Translations under genes and position numbers: made by a program
Assembly: GCF_001898805.1 (NCBI RefSeq)
Contig: NZ_MKVJ01000020.1
Location: forward strand, 215,741-279,740
Reading direction: 5' to 3'
DNA length: 64,000 nt
Source: Leifsonia sp. 71-9
GTDB lineage: Bacteria; Actinomycetota; Actinomycetes; Actinomycetales; Microbacteriaceae
The notes under the pieces: model-generated
Databases searched by the model: none
Told to the model about the DNA's origin: nothing
The model's input: only the letters and a program-made list of their open reading frames with translations
Part shown: piece after piece, positions 47,333-56,425 of the stretch
Layout: each line of letters begins with the position of its first letter
How positions within the stretch are numbered: position 1 is the stretch's first letter

Positions 47333-48328
47333 GTGAACGTGACAACGACCCGTCCAGTGACGCCCGAGGCCATCGTCGACATCGCGATCGGCTTCATGGG
47401 CGCGAAGCAGCTCTTCGCCGCCAGCCGCGTCGGCCTGTTCGCCGCCCTCACCGAGGGGCCGCTCGACGCCGACGCCCTCGCCGCCGCCACCGGGGTGCCG
47501 CCGCGCCAGGCGCGCGTGCTGGCCGACAGCATGGCCGCCCAGGGCCTCCTGACCCGCACCGAGGGCCGCTACGACCTGGAGCCCGACGCGCGCGCCTTCC
47601 TCACCGGGGAGAGCGCCGAGCTCGACCTCGCGCCGTTCCTCGCGTTCCTCGGCACCACGAGCTACACGCAGTGGCTGGGCTACGACTCCACCGTCGACAC
47701 CGACGCCCCGGGCGTGCTGGAGCTGGACGAGTCGGGCTGGGGCGACTTCCTCGCCGGCGTCATGCGCTACAACGAGCTGCACGCCGCGATGCTGGGCGAC
47801 GCGTTCGACTTCACCCCGTACCGCTCGGCGCTCGACCTCGGCGGCCTCAGCCCCGCCTTCGCCGTCGAGGGTCTGAAGGCCAACCCCGAGCTGCAGGTCC
47901 GCTTCGTCTTCGACCCGGCGTCCGTCGACTCGGTCCGGGAGGCCGTCGAGGCGGCCGGATACGCCGACCGCACCACGGTCGAAGGCGCCGACACCGCGAC
48001 CGCGCAGCCCGGCGGCGAGCACGATCTCGTGCTCGTCAACCACGTCATCCACCGGTTCGACGACGCGCAGAACCGCGCGATCTTCGCCAACGCCCGCGCG
48101 GCGGCAGCGGAGGGGGCGACGCTCGTCGTGCTCGACTTCTTCCTCGACGACGACCCGCAGCAGCGCAAGATCGACGCGCTGCACGCCGGCGAGTACTACA
48201 ACATCGACGGCACCGTCGTGTACCCCGAGGCCACCGTGCGCGCGTGGCTCGACGCAGCCGGCTGGCGTGCCGAGCGCACCGTCGCTCTGCCGGGCAGCCC
48301 GCGCATCCTGCTCGCGACGGCCGTCTGA
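47333..48328 (+). CDS. Winged-helix/methyltransferase-fold protein with degenerate SAM motif
   Basis: A 331-residue protein of the hydroxyindole/caffeoyl O-methyltransferase type. An N-terminal winged-helix dimerisation domain (AIGFMGAKQLFAASRVGLFA, GVPPRQARVLADSMAAQGLL) precedes a Rossmann-like domain with the conserved His (LVNHVIHRFDDAQNR). SAM motif I, normally D-x-G-G-G-x-G, reads LDLGGLSPAFA, so SAM binding is doubtful. It starts at GTG 47333 with an AAAGAG site; GTG 47339 is an alternative. Divergent from the alpha/beta hydrolase, followed after 19 bases by an MBL hydrolase. Confidence 0.82.
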   Translation: MNVTTTRPVTPEAIVDIAIGFMGAKQLFAASRVGLFAALTEGPLDADALAAATGVPPRQARVLADSMAAQGLLTRTEGRYDLEPDARAFLTGESAELDLAPFLAFLGTTSYTQWLGYDSTVDTDAPGVLELDESGWGDFLAGVMRYNELHAAMLGDAFDFTPYRSALDLGGLSPAFAVEGLKANPELQVRFVFDPASVDSVREAVEAAGYADRTTVEGADTATAQPGGEHDLVLVNHVIHRFDDAQNRAIFANARAAAAEGATLVVLDFFLDDDPQQRKIDALHAGEYYNIDGTVVYPEATVRAWLDAAGWRAERTVALPGSPRILLATAV

Positions 48329-48347
48329 GCTCGGCTAGCGTGAGGGC

Positions 48348-49283
48348 ATGGCCGCCCTCGAGAGCATCCGATCCGACGTGCACCTGGTGCGCATCCCGAT
48401 GCCCGGCGGCGGCCTGCCCTTCTCGCTCTGCTATCTGCTGCAGGATGCGGCGGGCGGCGTCCACCTGATCGACCCGGGTTCGCCCGGGCCGGAGGCCGTG
48501 ACCCTCATCGAGGACGCGCTCCGCGGCATCGGCCGTCGGCTCGACGACGTCGCGTCGATCCTGGTCACGCACCTCCACTCCGACCACGCCGGTGCCGCGG
48601 CGGCGGTCCGGGAGGCGACGGGCGCCCGGGTGCTGATGCACGAGCGGGAGCGGGACGCCCTCGCCGGGGCGGCGACCTCCGGTGGGCCGGAGGCCGAGAC
48701 CCTCGATGCCTGGGGCGTCCCCGTCGATCGGCGGCCCGAGCTGCTCGCGCTGCCCGCTCTCCCGATCGCCGGCGTCGCCGCGCCGGACGGGGTGCTGGCC
48801 GACGGCGAGCTCCTGGCCCTCCCAGGCCGCCGCATCCGCGCGCTCTGGACGCCCGGCCACACCACGGGGCACCTCTGCTTCGACGACGAGGACCACGGCC
48901 TCCTCTTCACCGGCGACCACGTGCTCCCGACGGTGAACCCCGGGCTCGGTCTCGGCGGCCCGGCCGACGACCCGATCGGCGACGATCTGCGCTCGTTGCG
49001 CCGCATCGCCGACCTCGACCGCCTGGCGCTGCCCGGCCACGAGGCCCCGTTCACGAACCTCCACGACCGCTGCGCCGCGCTCGCCGAGCACCACCTGCGC
49101 CGGGCGCGGGAGGTCCGGGATGCACTGCGCGCGCGACCGCAGGCGACGGTCTGGGAGGTCGCCCAGGGCCTGACGTGGACGGGCGGCTGGTCCGCCCTCG
49201 CCGGGTTCACGCTCGCGTCGGCCCTCGCGCAGACCGCGATGCACCGCGCCTTCGTGCGGTCGGGCGCGCCTATCGCGTGGTGA
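48348..49283 (+). CDS. Metallo-beta-lactamase-fold hydrolase
   Basis: A 311-residue MBL protein. The metal motif HLHSDHAG, further His in TPGHTTGHL, the Asp in FTGDHVLP and the last His in LPGHEAP give a complete dinuclear site. The C-terminal helical extension (LAEHHLRRAREVRDALRARP) is common in RNase-unrelated, lactonase/thioesterase-like members. It lies 19 bases after the methyltransferase-like gene, likely co-transcribed, and its last 14 bases overlap the end of the converging TetR gene. Substrate may be a thioester or lactone; not determinable. Confidence 0.9.
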   Translation: MAALESIRSDVHLVRIPMPGGGLPFSLCYLLQDAAGGVHLIDPGSPGPEAVTLIEDALRGIGRRLDDVASILVTHLHSDHAGAAAAVREATGARVLMHERERDALAGAATSGGPEAETLDAWGVPVDRRPELLALPALPIAGVAAPDGVLADGELLALPGRRIRALWTPGHTTGHLCFDDEDHGLLFTGDHVLPTVNPGLGLGGPADDPIGDDLRSLRRIADLDRLALPGHEAPFTNLHDRCAALAEHHLRRAREVRDALRARPQATVWEVAQGLTWTGGWSALAGFTLASALAQTAMHRAFVRSGAPIAW

Positions 49284-49863
49284 GGCGCTGGAAGAACGCC
49301 TCGATCTGAGCCTCCAGCAGCGCCGGGGTCGACAGATCGGGAGCGATCAGGCTCATGATGTTCGCGCCCGCGTTGATGAGCACGATCTCGTCGACCAGCT
49401 GCTCGTCCGGCGTGGCGGTGACGATGTCGCCGTCCGCGCGGCCCTGGGCGATGTAGGAGGCGAGGCCCGCGCGCCAGGACACGAGGTGGTCGCGGTACGC
49501 CTGGTGCAGCTCCTCGTTCGAGAGGGCGCGCTCCCAGAAGCTGAGGAGCACGCGCCCGGCGGTGATCGCCTCCGGGGTGGTCGGGGCGGAGGCCTCCACG
49601 ATCGCGCGCAGCGCGTCGAGGCCGGTCTTGTCGCCGACCGCCTGCTCCACGCCCCCGCTCATCATGCCGAGGGCGCGCTCGTACGTGCCCTGGATGATCT
49701 CGTCCTTGCCGGGGAAGTAGTGCTTGAGCGCGCCATTGGCGAAGCCCGCCTCGCTGGCGATCTCGCGCATCGTCGCCGCCTCCAGGCCGCCCTTGACGAT
49801 CAGCCCCCAGGTCACGTCGATGATGTCGGAGCGTCGCTGATCGTGGTCGATCACCTTGGGCAT
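49270..49863 (-). CDS. TetR-family transcriptional regulator
   Basis: A 197-residue regulator with an N-terminal helix-turn-helix (IIDVTWGLIVKGGLEAATMR, then EIASEAGFANGALKHYFPGK) and a TetR_C-type ligand domain. The ATG at 49863 is preceded by GGAGGA; an in-frame ATG at 50016 would extend into the amidohydrolase gene. It lies between the MBL gene and the amidohydrolase. Its target is unknown; the dyads at 47242 or 35649 are candidates. Confidence 0.9.
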   Translation of the reverse strand: MPKVIDHDQRRSDIIDVTWGLIVKGGLEAATMREIASEAGFANGALKHYFPGKDEIIQGTYERALGMMSGGVEQAVGDKTGLDALRAIVEASAPTTPEAITAGRVLLSFWERALSNEELHQAYRDHLVSWRAGLASYIAQGRADGDIVTATPDEQLVDEIVLINAGANIMSLIAPDLSTPALLEAQIEAFFQRLTTR

Positions 49864-49921
49864 GGTCCTCCACTCGTGGGACGGCACGGCGTTGTTCGTC
49901 CACAAGTGTAGGGGAAAGGTG

Positions 49922-51607
49922 TCACTCCCGACGGTGCACGGCGCGCCCCGCGAAGTAGGTCGCGCGCGGGCGCAGTCCCACCAGCTCGTCGACCGGGAGC
50001 GCGAAGGGGTCGTCATCGAACACCGCGAAGTCGGCGGAGAGGCCGGGAGCGAGGGAGCCCGTCGTGTCGGCGAGACCCATCGCGCGGGCGCCGTTGACGG
50101 TGAAGACCTCGATCGCCTCCGCCAGCGTGATGGCCTGCTCCGGCCCGAGCGTGCCGGGGCGGCGCCCGGACGGGTCGGCCCGCGTCACCAGCCCCTGGAT
50201 GCCCTCCCATGGGTTCGGCGTCTCGCTCACCGGCCAGTCGGACCCGCCGGCCACCAGGGCGCCGGAGTCGAGGAGGGAGCGGTTCGGCTGCAGGCCGGCG
50301 ACCTCCTCGGCCGGGCGCACCGTGCTGAGAGCGTCGGCGATGACCCCGGGGAACCACAGGAAGGGGGAGATATCGGCCGCGACGCCCAGCTGCGCGAACC
50401 GGGGGAGGTCCTCCGGCGCGATGAACTGGCCGTGCGCGATCTGGTAGATCGGCTCCGTGTGGCCCTCCGCGCGGACGGCCTCCACCGCATCCAGCACCAT
50501 CCGCACCGACGCGTCGCCGGTGCAGTGGATCTTCGCGGAGATGCCCAGGGCGGCGGTGCGGCGCAGCCAGCCGAGCAGCTCCTCGGCGGGCATGGTCGTG
50601 CCGCCGTGCCAGGGCGCGCTGTCGTGCTCGTCGGCCGGGAGGTACGGCTCCAGGAAGGCGCCGGTGCGGGCCGGCGGGGTCCCGTCGAGGAAGATCTTCA
50701 CGAAGTCGGGACGGTGGTGCTCGCCGGCCAGCTCCTCCCGGTGCGCGATGAGGGCGTCGCCGAGCTCCTCGTAGCCGAAGATCTGGTCGTTGACCGTCAT
50801 CGACGACACGACCCAGGCGTCGAGCTCGCCGCGGGCGTCGAGCGTCGCGAGGGCGCGCATCTGCGGTAGGGAGATCGCGGCGTCCTGAAAGGCGGTGATG
50901 CCGTACGTGTGCAGGATCTCGATCCCGCGTGCGGACGCGCGCACATCCTTCTCGGGCGTCAGGGCGACGGCGGGAGCCGCGACGGCCTCCACCAGCAGAC
51001 CCGCCGCCTCCAGCAGCACGCCGCTCGGCTCCCCGGTCTCGGGATCGCGGAGGATCGACCCGGCGGCCGGGTCGGGCGTCGAGGCGTCGATCCCGGCGAG
51101 CTGGAGCGCGCGGGCGCTCGCCCATCGGTTGTGGTGGCTGTCGTCCGTCAGGAGCACGGGACGGCCCCCGGCCGCCGCGTCGAGCGCGTGTCGCGCCGTG
51201 GCGCGCCCGAGCGTGTCGAGGAGTCCCGTGCCCCAGCTGCTGCCGACGATCCACTCGTCGGGGCCGAGGGTCGCCGCCCGGTCGCGCACCGCCTCGACGA
51301 TCTCGTCGAGGGAGGCCGTGTTCGGGAACGTCAGCTCGTAGAGCTCCGCGCGCCCGGCGTGCGCGTGGTGGTTGTGCACGTCCACGAGGCCCGGCATGGC
51401 GAAGCCGCCGGCGAGATCGACCGTCTGCGTGTCCGCGCCGCGGAAACGCTCGATCTCGGCGGCCGTCCCGACCGCCAGGATGCGGCCGTCCCGCACGGCG
51501 AACGCCTCGGCCCGGGAGCGCGCGGCATCGACCGGGTAGACGATGCCGCCGGTGACGATCAGGTCCGCGGTGCTCGTATCGACGGTACGAGGGTCGGCGG
51601 GGCTCAT
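49922..51607 (-). CDS. YtcJ-type amidohydrolase
   Basis: A 561-residue amidohydrolase of the YtcJ/NfdA (N-substituted formamide deformylase-like) group. Entry sandwich LIVTGGIVYPVDA, metal motif VDVHNHHAH, DDSHHNRWAS, AFQDAAIS, metal-bridging region FLDGTPPARTGAF, His in AKIHCTGDASV and AHGQFIAP, and Asp in VAGGSDWPVS complete the pattern. It is larger than the amidohydrolase at 35722 and only distantly similar. The ATG overlaps the stop of the MoaF-like gene (ATGA), tying the two products together. Confidence 0.92.
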   Translation of the reverse strand: MSPADPRTVDTSTADLIVTGGIVYPVDAARSRAEAFAVRDGRILAVGTAAEIERFRGADTQTVDLAGGFAMPGLVDVHNHHAHAGRAELYELTFPNTASLDEIVEAVRDRAATLGPDEWIVGSSWGTGLLDTLGRATARHALDAAAGGRPVLLTDDSHHNRWASARALQLAGIDASTPDPAAGSILRDPETGEPSGVLLEAAGLLVEAVAAPAVALTPEKDVRASARGIEILHTYGITAFQDAAISLPQMRALATLDARGELDAWVVSSMTVNDQIFGYEELGDALIAHREELAGEHHRPDFVKIFLDGTPPARTGAFLEPYLPADEHDSAPWHGGTTMPAEELLGWLRRTAALGISAKIHCTGDASVRMVLDAVEAVRAEGHTEPIYQIAHGQFIAPEDLPRFAQLGVAADISPFLWFPGVIADALSTVRPAEEVAGLQPNRSLLDSGALVAGGSDWPVSETPNPWEGIQGLVTRADPSGRRPGTLGPEQAITLAEAIEVFTVNGARAMGLADTTGSLAPGLSADFAVFDDDPFALPVDELVGLRPRATYFAGRAVHRRE

Positions 51608-52431
51608 GCCGTCGCGGGGTCGTACTCGGCGGGGTGGACGGTGTTGCTCAGGAGGCGGCCGTGCGCTCCGAAGGTGAAGTGCGTCGGCACGTTCCCGCTC
51701 TCGTCGAGACCGAAGAGCACCCCGTGGGAGCGGAGGGCGCGCTGGTCGCGGTGGTCGGCGATCGTCACCGAAGCGCACGGGATGACCTTCTCGCGCCAGG
51801 TGAACACGAGGATGCCGGGCCGCACCTCCCACACCGAGCACTCGTCCGTGTCGGCGAGGCCGCGCTCGGGGCCGGCGAGGCACTGCCAGGTGTACCACTG
51901 CGGTCCGAGGTAGATGTGCTCGTACGCGTGCTCGGCGCTGTACTCCCACAGCACCCGCCGGCCCACGAGGGTCGTGGAGGGGGCGGGGGCCTCGCCGGTG
52001 GTCTCGAGCTCCTCGATCACCGACGGCACGAAGAGCTGCTTGACCGCGGTGTTGCCGGGGAGGTCCCCGCCGATCGCCTGGATGATCGAGAGCGCGCGCC
52101 CCGCGCGGAGGTCGAGGACGAGCGAGACCGCCTCCGACGGCTCGTACTCGTGGTGGAACTGCACGAAGTACAGGCCGTCGTCGACGAGGAACGCCTCGTA
52201 GTCGTCCGAGCTCGAGGTCTGCGGGATGGGGTCGCCCGCACCCGGGGTGTACTCCCACTCGACGCGGCGCTCGCTGAAGGTGTGCGCGATCCGCGTGCCG
52301 CGGTCGTCCACGAGCGTCACCGTCCGGCCGGACAGGTCGGTCGTGTGCGGCGCCTTGCTCGCGTCGAAGCCGGGGGCGAGGCCGTCGAGCGGCAGCCAGG
52401 TGGCGGTGTCGGTGAGGTCGTCGATGGGCAT
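51604..52431 (-). CDS. MoaF-like protein
   Basis: A 275-residue protein of the MoaF family, with two related lipocalin-like halves. Characteristic stretches are LSGRTVTLVDDRGTRIAHTF, DDGLYFVQFHHEYEPSEAVS, YEHIYLGPQWYTWQCLAGPE and VFTWREKVIPCASV. MoaF was named from a monoamine-regulated gene cluster; its role is not firmly known, and the molybdopterin link sometimes attached to the name is unsupported. Coupled to the downstream amidohydrolase (ATGA overlap) and preceded by an IclR gene, it likely works in catabolism of a small aromatic or amide compound. Confidence 0.85.
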   Translation of the reverse strand: MPIDDLTDTATWLPLDGLAPGFDASKAPHTTDLSGRTVTLVDDRGTRIAHTFSERRVEWEYTPGAGDPIPQTSSSDDYEAFLVDDGLYFVQFHHEYEPSEAVSLVLDLRAGRALSIIQAIGGDLPGNTAVKQLFVPSVIEELETTGEAPAPSTTLVGRRVLWEYSAEHAYEHIYLGPQWYTWQCLAGPERGLADTDECSVWEVRPGILVFTWREKVIPCASVTIADHRDQRALRSHGVLFGLDESGNVPTHFTFGAHGRLLSNTVHPAEYDPATA

Positions 52432-52553
52432 TGCGGGTTCCTTCCGTCGTCCGCCCAGTATCGGCAGCGTCCGACGCGAGGGGATAGCGCCCGGCGGAGG
52501 ATGTGCGGCTGCGGTCAACCCTCGTTCCGCCGTCGCCAAGCCGACGCGGCCGC

Positions 52554-53282
52554 TCAGCGCAGTTCGGCCGCGATCGCCTGCGCGGCCTGGCGCAGCCGGT
52601 CGGCGACCGCCTCCACCTCGCGCCCGTTCGCCACGAACACCACGGCCACGGCCGCGGGTGCGCGGTCCGGGAGGACCAGCGGGACCGCGACCGAGGCGAG
52701 CCCCGGGATGACCTCGTCGTGGCTGGTCGCGAACCCGCGTTCGCGCGCCTGGGCGGCCTCGTCCCGCGGGTGCTCGTCGGGCAGGGCGCGCCACTGCGAA
52801 CCGGTGAGCGCGGACTGGATCGCGATGCCCGGAGCGCCGGAGCCGAGCGGATGCCGGGTGCCCGGACGCTGCACCACCGTCGCGTGGGCGTGCGACGGCT
52901 CGACGCTCACCAGCGTGACGACCTCGTGCCGGTCGAGCACCGCGACGAACGCCGTCATCGACAGGTCGTTCGCGATGGCGGTCAGCTGCGGCAGCGACGC
53001 GGACTGCAGGTCGCGCGAGACCGATCGCGCAAGCGTGGCCATGCGCGGGCCGAGCTGCACGGCGCCGGCGGCGTCGCGGACGACGAGCCCGTGATCCTCC
53101 AGCGTGCGCAGGATGCGGTACGCGATCGAGCGGTGCACCCCGAGCGCGTCGGAGAGCGCCGCGATCGTCATCGGGTCCTCCGACTCGGCCAGGATCTCGA
53201 GCAGCCGGATGCCCCGCGAGAGCGTCTGCGAGTGCGGCGCGCTCTGCTCGCCCGGTCGGTCCATGAAGCCATTCTGTCCCAT
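52554..53282 (-). CDS. IclR-family transcriptional regulator
   Basis: A 242-residue regulator. The N-terminal winged helix is LSRGIRLLEILAESEDPMTI to GVHRSIAYRILRTLEDHGLV; the C-terminal GAF-like effector domain contains RPGTRHPLGSGAPGIAI and GLASVAVPLV, typical of IclR proteins of aromatic and acid catabolism. Starts at 53282 or at the internal Met 53264 are both possible; neither has a strong ribosome binding site. It stands upstream of the MoaF-amidohydrolase pair in the same direction with a 122-base gap, in which I see no clear operator. Confidence 0.92.
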   Translation of the reverse strand: MGQNGFMDRPGEQSAPHSQTLSRGIRLLEILAESEDPMTIAALSDALGVHRSIAYRILRTLEDHGLVVRDAAGAVQLGPRMATLARSVSRDLQSASLPQLTAIANDLSMTAFVAVLDRHEVVTLVSVEPSHAHATVVQRPGTRHPLGSGAPGIAIQSALTGSQWRALPDEHPRDEAAQARERGFATSHDEVIPGLASVAVPLVLPDRAPAAVAVVFVANGREVEAVADRLRQAAQAIAAELR

Positions 53283-53292
53283 CCCGGAACGG

Positions 53293-53595
53293 CTACAGCA
53301 GCGTCTCGACCCCGAGCCGCACGCGGTCGCCGAGCCCGACGCCCTCGGCCTTCCTGATGTCGCCCTTGATCGACACGATGTACGCGCCCTCCGCGCTCTC
53401 CGGGAAGATCGACGTCGACCAGCGCGAGGAGCCCAGCGTCATCATCACCTTGACCGAGCCGAACCCGGCCGGGGGATGCGGCTGCAGCCGGATCTCCTCC
53501 GACACGTCGTCGGGCAGCCGCGCGAACACCCACAGGTCGCGCCGGGCCTCCCACCGGAACAGCTCGGCCTCGAACTCGTACCGCACTCCCGCCAT
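53293..53595 (-). CDS. DUF1905 domain protein
   Basis: A 100-residue protein starting MAGVRYEFEAELFRWEARRD. The sequence FARLPDDVSEEI, GFGSVKVMMTLG, WSTSIFPESAEGAYIVSIKG and GDRVRLGVETLL is the compact beta-barrel of DUF1905, function unknown. The ATG at 53595 is chosen by family length; an in-frame upstream ATG adds non-family sequence. Ten bases separate it from the IclR start, so it may lead that transcript. Confidence 0.85.
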   Translation of the reverse strand: MAGVRYEFEAELFRWEARRDLWVFARLPDDVSEEIRLQPHPPAGFGSVKVMMTLGSSRWSTSIFPESAEGAYIVSIKGDIRKAEGVGLGDRVRLGVETLL

Positions 53596-53708
53596 GCCTC
53601 CACCCTGGCATGGACCACCGACATCCACCCCCTCCCGTTCCCCGCACCCCGGCCGGTAGGGTGACCGTGATCGGCTCGACACCGCGCCCGTTCCCCGAGG
53701 AGGCCCCC

Positions 53709-54107
53709 ATGCCCGCCAAGCGCCCCGGCTCGGTGACGTTCGTCGCCGTGCTGACCTACATCAACGGCGTCCTGAACATCATCGGCGGCGTGGTCGTGCT
53801 GTTCACGCGCGAGTCGGCGCCCGGCGCGGAGACCGCGGGCGGTCTCGCCGGCATCACCACCTCGGCGATCGTCTCGATCGTGCTCGGCATCGTCACCCTG
53901 ATCGTCGCCCGCGGCCTCCTCAACGGCAGCAAGGTGTCGCGCGCGCTCGTGACCCTCGTCATGATCCTGAACCTGATCAACGGCGTCCTGCTCCTCTTCA
54001 CGCTGCAGGTCTTCAGCGGTGTCGTGGACATCGTGTGGGTGATCATCGTGCTCTCGCTGCTGTTCACGCGCCGCGCGAACGCGTTCTTCAACGGGCAGCC
54101 GGCCTGA
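53709..54107 (+). CDS. Small four-helix membrane protein
   Basis: A 132-residue protein starting MPAKRPGSVTFVAVLTYING with a GAGGAGG site ahead. Four hydrophobic segments are visible (residues about 9-30, 48-68, 77-95, 100-118). It belongs to a group of small actinobacterial membrane proteins with the N-terminal pattern RPGSVTFVAVLTYINGVLNI; no function is known to me. Its own transcription unit, followed 103 bases later by a hypothetical gene in the same direction. Confidence 0.78.
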   Translation: MPAKRPGSVTFVAVLTYINGVLNIIGGVVVLFTRESAPGAETAGGLAGITTSAIVSIVLGIVTLIVARGLLNGSKVSRALVTLVMILNLINGVLLLFTLQVFSGVVDIVWVIIVLSLLFTRRANAFFNGQPA

Positions 54108-54210
54108 GCGGTCCCGGCCGTCCGGCCGGATCGGAGAGAATGGTCTCGGGCGCCGCCGCCGCGTCGTCCGCGGGCGCTCCCGCACGACGAGATGGGAAGG
54201 GTGGACTCCG

Positions 54211-54843
54211 ATGCGCTGGCCGACGTGGTTCCACCGGGGAGCCCCGAAGAGGAAGACGGTGCGCACCCGTCCCTTCGACGAGGACGCCCTGACCGCGCCT
54301 CCCGCACCCACCCTCGACCAGTCCGTCGAGGAAGGCATGCTCCTGGCGGAATACGCCACCCGCATGGCGATCAAGAACCACATCGTCGTCGACACCATCC
54401 AGTACGGCAACGACTTCGACCCCGCGCGTCACACGGGTGAGGCCGCCCGCATCCTGCGCGAGCTCGCCTCGGAGCAGGGGCAGGCCGCCGGCCGGATCGA
54501 CGAGGAGCTCGCCGTCGCCACCGGCCTGCGCGGCGACGCGACGCACCCGCACGACTATCGCGACGTCGACCTCGCCAACCTGAACCTGCGCAAGTCCGCC
54601 GCTCTCGAGCTCGCTCAGCAGCTGCGCGCCAAGGCGGACTCGGAGGAGCAGCTCCTGGCCCTGGTCGAGCGCGGCCGGCAGGACGCCTGGGACGACGTCG
54701 GCACGGCCATCGAGGCCGGTCTCGACGCGCTCTCGGGCGTGGAGGCCCTGCGCGACGACTACGAGCGGGAGAAGCCCGCGCGCCTCAAGCTGCTCATCTG
54801 GCGCGACCTGGCGAAGCTCCAGGAGGAGCGCACGGGGTACTGA
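54211..54843 (+). CDS. Conserved hypothetical helical protein
   Basis: A 210-residue, strongly charged and mostly helical soluble protein (MRWPTWFHRGAPKRKTVRTR). No signal peptide, membrane segment or catalytic motif is evident. The central part (SVEEGMLLAEYATRMAIKNH, LRKSAALELAQQLRAKADSE) suggests a helical bundle or coiled coil. A GGAAGG-containing site precedes the ATG. I do not recognise the family. Confidence 0.7.
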   Translation: MRWPTWFHRGAPKRKTVRTRPFDEDALTAPPAPTLDQSVEEGMLLAEYATRMAIKNHIVVDTIQYGNDFDPARHTGEAARILRELASEQGQAAGRIDEELAVATGLRGDATHPHDYRDVDLANLNLRKSAALELAQQLRAKADSEEQLLALVERGRQDAWDDVGTAIEAGLDALSGVEALRDDYEREKPARLKLLIWRDLAKLQEERTGY

Positions 54844-54864
54844 GTCGTCACAGGCCCGGTGCGG

Positions 54865-56334
54865 TCAGCCGCGCAGCGAGACCGGCGGCACCAGCGTCCC
54901 GACCTCCGTGCGGACCCAGCGGTCCCCGGTCGCCCGCTTCTCGGCGCGCGTCGTGAACCGGTAGAGGTGCATCGTCGCCCGCACGGCGCGCGGGGCCTCG
55001 CCGCCGAACGGATCCGCGCGCAGCAGACGGAGGGTCGGGCGATCGGCCTCGAGCAACCGCAGCAGGAAGCCCTGGAACCAGGGGGAGTCGCGCGAGCCGA
55101 GCGCGAGGAACCACATCAGCCAGTCCAGGCGCAGGTGGTACGGCGCGAACTGGCGCGGGAGGCGGCGCACGTCGCCCGGTTTGCCCTTGAAGGCGTACTC
55201 GCGCCAGTCGGCGTGCGGATCGTGCGGGTCGTCGGCCGTCCCCTCGACGGTGACCTCGTAGCGCTCGCGCGTCACGCTGCCGAACGCGCCATAGGCGTTG
55301 ACGAGGTGCCAGCGGTTGAAGCTCGCGTTCATCAGCTGGCGGCGCCGGAAGAGGTTCCGCAGCGGCGGCCAGCTGAGCACCAGCAGTCCCGCCGTCACCA
55401 GCAGGACGGCCACCGCGTACCAGACCGGGATGCCGCCGGCGCCGATCCCGCCCAGCCGGGCGCCTCCGTCCGCCCACGAGAGCGCCCAGGACCACACCGG
55501 ATCGCTGACCGCCGAGAACGCCAGGACGATGGTGATCACGTTCAGCCAGGCGAAGTTGCCGGTCGCGACCAGCCACAGCTGCGTCAGCACCACCACGGCC
55601 GCCGCCGCGCTCGCGACGGGTTGCGGCAGGAAGAGCAGCCACGGCACCACGAGCTGCGCGAAATGATTCCCCAGCACCTCGATGCGGTGGAACCACTTCG
55701 GCAGGAGGTGCGCCGTGCGGCTGAGCGGGTTCGGCATCGGCTGCGTCTCGTGGTGGTAGTAGAGCGCGGTCAGATCGCGCCAGACCCGGTCGCCGCGCAT
55801 CTTGATCATCCCCGCGCCGAACTCCAGCCGGAACACCAGCCAGCGCAGCAGCACGATGATCGTGATCGGCGGTGCCGTGTCAGCGGCCCCGAGGAACGCG
55901 ACCGTGAAGCCCGCCTCGCAGAGGAGGCTCTCCCAGCCGAAGCCGTAGAAGGTCTGGCCGATGTTCACGATCGACAGGTAGAGGTACCAGATCACGAGGA
56001 ACAGCGGCACGAACAGCCAGGTGGGTAGCAGTTGCGGCAGTCCGAGCACGACGAGCGCCGCGAGCGTCGCGCCGCTCCAGGCGACGGCGCGCAGCAGGCG
56101 GTCGGAGTAGATCGCCTGCCCCTTCCTCCGCCAGCCGAACAGCGTCGGCTGCGCGCGACCGTACGCGGAGCGCAGGAAGCGCGGGGCCGGGAGCAGGCCG
56201 TGCTCGCCCAGCAGGGCCGGGAACTGGTTCGCCGCCGACACGAACGCGACGACGTAGAGCACGGCGACGCCGCGAAGCAGGATCTCCCGCGCGATCGTGT
56301 ACTCGCCGCCCGCGAGCCACCCCAGCAGATCCAT
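54865..56334 (-). CDS. Lipase maturation factor family membrane protein
   Basis: A 489-residue polytopic protein. The pattern of the family is clear: AFVSAANQFPALLGEHGLLP, FYGFGWESLLCEAGFTVAFL, LRWLVFRLEFGAGMIKMRGD with WRDLTALYYHHETQPMPNPL, and the C-terminal soluble domain (NRWHLVNAYGAFGSVTRERY, WREYAFKGKPGDVRRLPRQF, APYHLRLDWLMWFLALGS). Eukaryotic LMF1 assists folding of secreted lipases; the bacterial role is unknown. About eight to ten membrane segments. Monocistronic, divergent from a small hypothetical gene. Confidence 0.9.
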   Translation of the reverse strand: MDLLGWLAGGEYTIAREILLRGVAVLYVVAFVSAANQFPALLGEHGLLPAPRFLRSAYGRAQPTLFGWRRKGQAIYSDRLLRAVAWSGATLAALVVLGLPQLLPTWLFVPLFLVIWYLYLSIVNIGQTFYGFGWESLLCEAGFTVAFLGAADTAPPITIIVLLRWLVFRLEFGAGMIKMRGDRVWRDLTALYYHHETQPMPNPLSRTAHLLPKWFHRIEVLGNHFAQLVVPWLLFLPQPVASAAAAVVVLTQLWLVATGNFAWLNVITIVLAFSAVSDPVWSWALSWADGGARLGGIGAGGIPVWYAVAVLLVTAGLLVLSWPPLRNLFRRRQLMNASFNRWHLVNAYGAFGSVTRERYEVTVEGTADDPHDPHADWREYAFKGKPGDVRRLPRQFAPYHLRLDWLMWFLALGSRDSPWFQGFLLRLLEADRPTLRLLRADPFGGEAPRAVRATMHLYRFTTRAEKRATGDRWVRTEVGTLVPPVSLRG

Positions 56335-56425
56335 CCGTCACCACCTCGCGTCCGCGCTCTGGCCGTCCCCCTCCGCTCCTTCGTACGCTCGAAACCACAG
56401 GCAACACAATCGGGGGGAAGAGTTC

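Noticed and set aside
51604..52431. Molybdenum cofactor biosynthesis role for the MoaF-like protein
   Set aside because: No moa/moe genes or molybdoenzymes are present; the name reflects monoamine regulation, not a proven cofactor step.
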